From: Pseudomonadota bacterium
Lineage (GTDB): Bacteria > Pseudomonadota > Gammaproteobacteria > Burkholderiales > Burkholderiaceae_B
DNA length: 23,986 nt
Assembly (NCBI GenBank): GCA_023387815.1
Contig: JAEWHK010000021.1
Location: 1 to 23,986 of the forward strand
Direction of reading: 5' to 3'
Shown here in pieces: positions 23,238 through 23,986 of the stretch (the stretch's first letter is position 1; each line of letters starts with the position of its first letter). A program made the position numbers and the translations under genes. The notes beneath the pieces are model-generated. The model saw only the letters and a program-made list of their open reading frames with translations, did not search any database and was not told where the DNA came from.

Positions 23238-23986
23238 ATGGAACTTAGACAGCTTAAATATTTCGTGAGAGTCGTTGATTTGGGTAGTTTTTCCAGCGCT
23301 GCCAAAGACCTTTATATTGCACAGCCCGCGTTGAGCGCTCAAATATCAAAATTAGAAGATGAGTTGAACGTCAAAATCCTCACTCGGAGTGTGCGCGGTG
23401 TTTCCACGACTCAGGCCGGCGAAGCTTTGTATCTTCATGCTCAGGCAGTGTTACGACAGATTGAATGTCTCAAGACCAATGTCAGCAATATCGGCGCAAA
23501 GCCTTCCGGGCCGGTATCAATTGGCATTCCAACCAGTGCCGCGAATATTCTCGTTGGGCCGTTAATCGGCGCAGTTCAGGAAAAATATCCAGATATACAG
23601 CTGCAAATTGTTGAGAGCCTGAGCGGTCACTTACAGGAATTGGTTTCCAACGGACGGTTGGAAATGTGCCTTTTGTTTGAGCCAATTGAGAGCGATAATT
23701 CCAATCACTTGGGTAATACACCTGAACCCGCCCGTTTGCGCCGTATCCCTCTCATTGATGAAGAGCTCTTCCTGATAGGAAAAAAACTGGATGATGAAAA
23801 CGAATCGTCCGCCATATCTCTGGAGCGCGTATCAACCCTCCCCTTAGTGTTGCCAGGTAAGCCTAACCTGACCCGCAAGCTGATAGAGGACGTATTTCAT
23901 AGATCCAGCCTTTCACTACGTATTGTTGCGGAAATTGATTCATTATCGACCATTCAATCGATAGTAGAGAGCGGACACGCTTATAC
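23238..23986 (+). CDS. LysR-type regulator, cut by the right edge
   Basis: The open frame runs from an ATG at 23238 to the window end (249 codons, no stop). It begins MELRQLKYFVRVVDLGSFSSAAKDLYIAQPALSAQISKLEDEL, the classic LysR helix-turn-helix. The effector domain starts near residue 90 (SGPVSIGIPTSAANILVGPLIGAVQEKYPDIQL). The QPALSAQISKLE form resembles the NAC/CynR branch. About 50-60 residues are missing at the end. It is divergent from the glutathione transferase operon and is its likely regulator. Confidence 0.93.
   Translation, partial: MELRQLKYFVRVVDLGSFSSAAKDLYIAQPALSAQISKLEDELNVKILTRSVRGVSTTQAGEALYLHAQAVLRQIECLKTNVSNIGAKPSGPVSIGIPTSAANILVGPLIGAVQEKYPDIQLQIVESLSGHLQELVSNGRLEMCLLFEPIESDNSNHLGNTPEPARLRRIPLIDEELFLIGKKLDDENESSAISLERVSTLPLVLPGKPNLTRKLIEDVFHRSSLSLRIVAEIDSLSTIQSIVESGHAY

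Overview
The window looks like chromosome of a betaproteobacterium of the Burkholderiales, most likely Alcaligenaceae (Bordetella/Advenella-like). The signs are three tripartite-tricarboxylate/Bug-type periplasmic receptors, a periplasmic azurin, CaiB-family CoA-transferases beside LysR regulators, and a quinone oxidoreductase-tpiA-secG-tRNA-Leu block in the order usual for this group. The family assignment is an inference from gene content; there is no rRNA here.

Left part (1-5.8 kb), core-like: the first codons of a gene running off the left edge with an FNR/ANR box upstream; azurin with its own FNR/ANR box and terminator; tRNA-Leu(GAG); secG; tpiA; a zinc-independent quinone oxidoreductase (all minus strand); then tRNA-Ser(TGA) and tRNA-Leu(TAA) on the minus strand, and an Arg/Asp-rich lipoprotein and tRNA-Pro(TGG) on the plus strand.

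Middle part (5.8-9.5 kb), small accessory stretch beside tRNA-Pro: an orphan HigA-like antitoxin, an APC-family amino acid permease followed by an exported FAM173-like SAM methyltransferase, and a second XRE antitoxin whose toxin survives only as a C-terminal remnant.

Right part (9.5-24 kb), catabolic and redox region made of three units. (1) Minus strand: sulfatase, GntR/FCD regulator, Bug receptor. (2) A LysR gene divergent from a minus-strand operon read as 366-aa protein of unknown function, UGSC-family protein (Cys form), CaiB-type CoA-transferase, Bug receptor, thioredoxin reductase. (3) A LysR gene (cut by the right edge) divergent from a minus-strand operon read as glutathione transferase, CoA-transferase, Bug receptor, 2-hydroxychromene-2-carboxylate isomerase-like protein. 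Units 2 and 3 share one plan: LysR control, capture of a carboxylate by a Bug receptor, CoA activation, and thiol chemistry (thioredoxin in one, glutathione in the other).

The most interesting candidate system is unit 2. The UGSC-family protein carries a CGSC motif whose surroundings resemble the selenocysteine site of glycine/betaine reductase component B, its partner ends in a CX4C tail, and the operon ends with thioredoxin reductase, the enzyme that feeds electrons to glycine reductase-type systems. No substrate can be named from the sequence.
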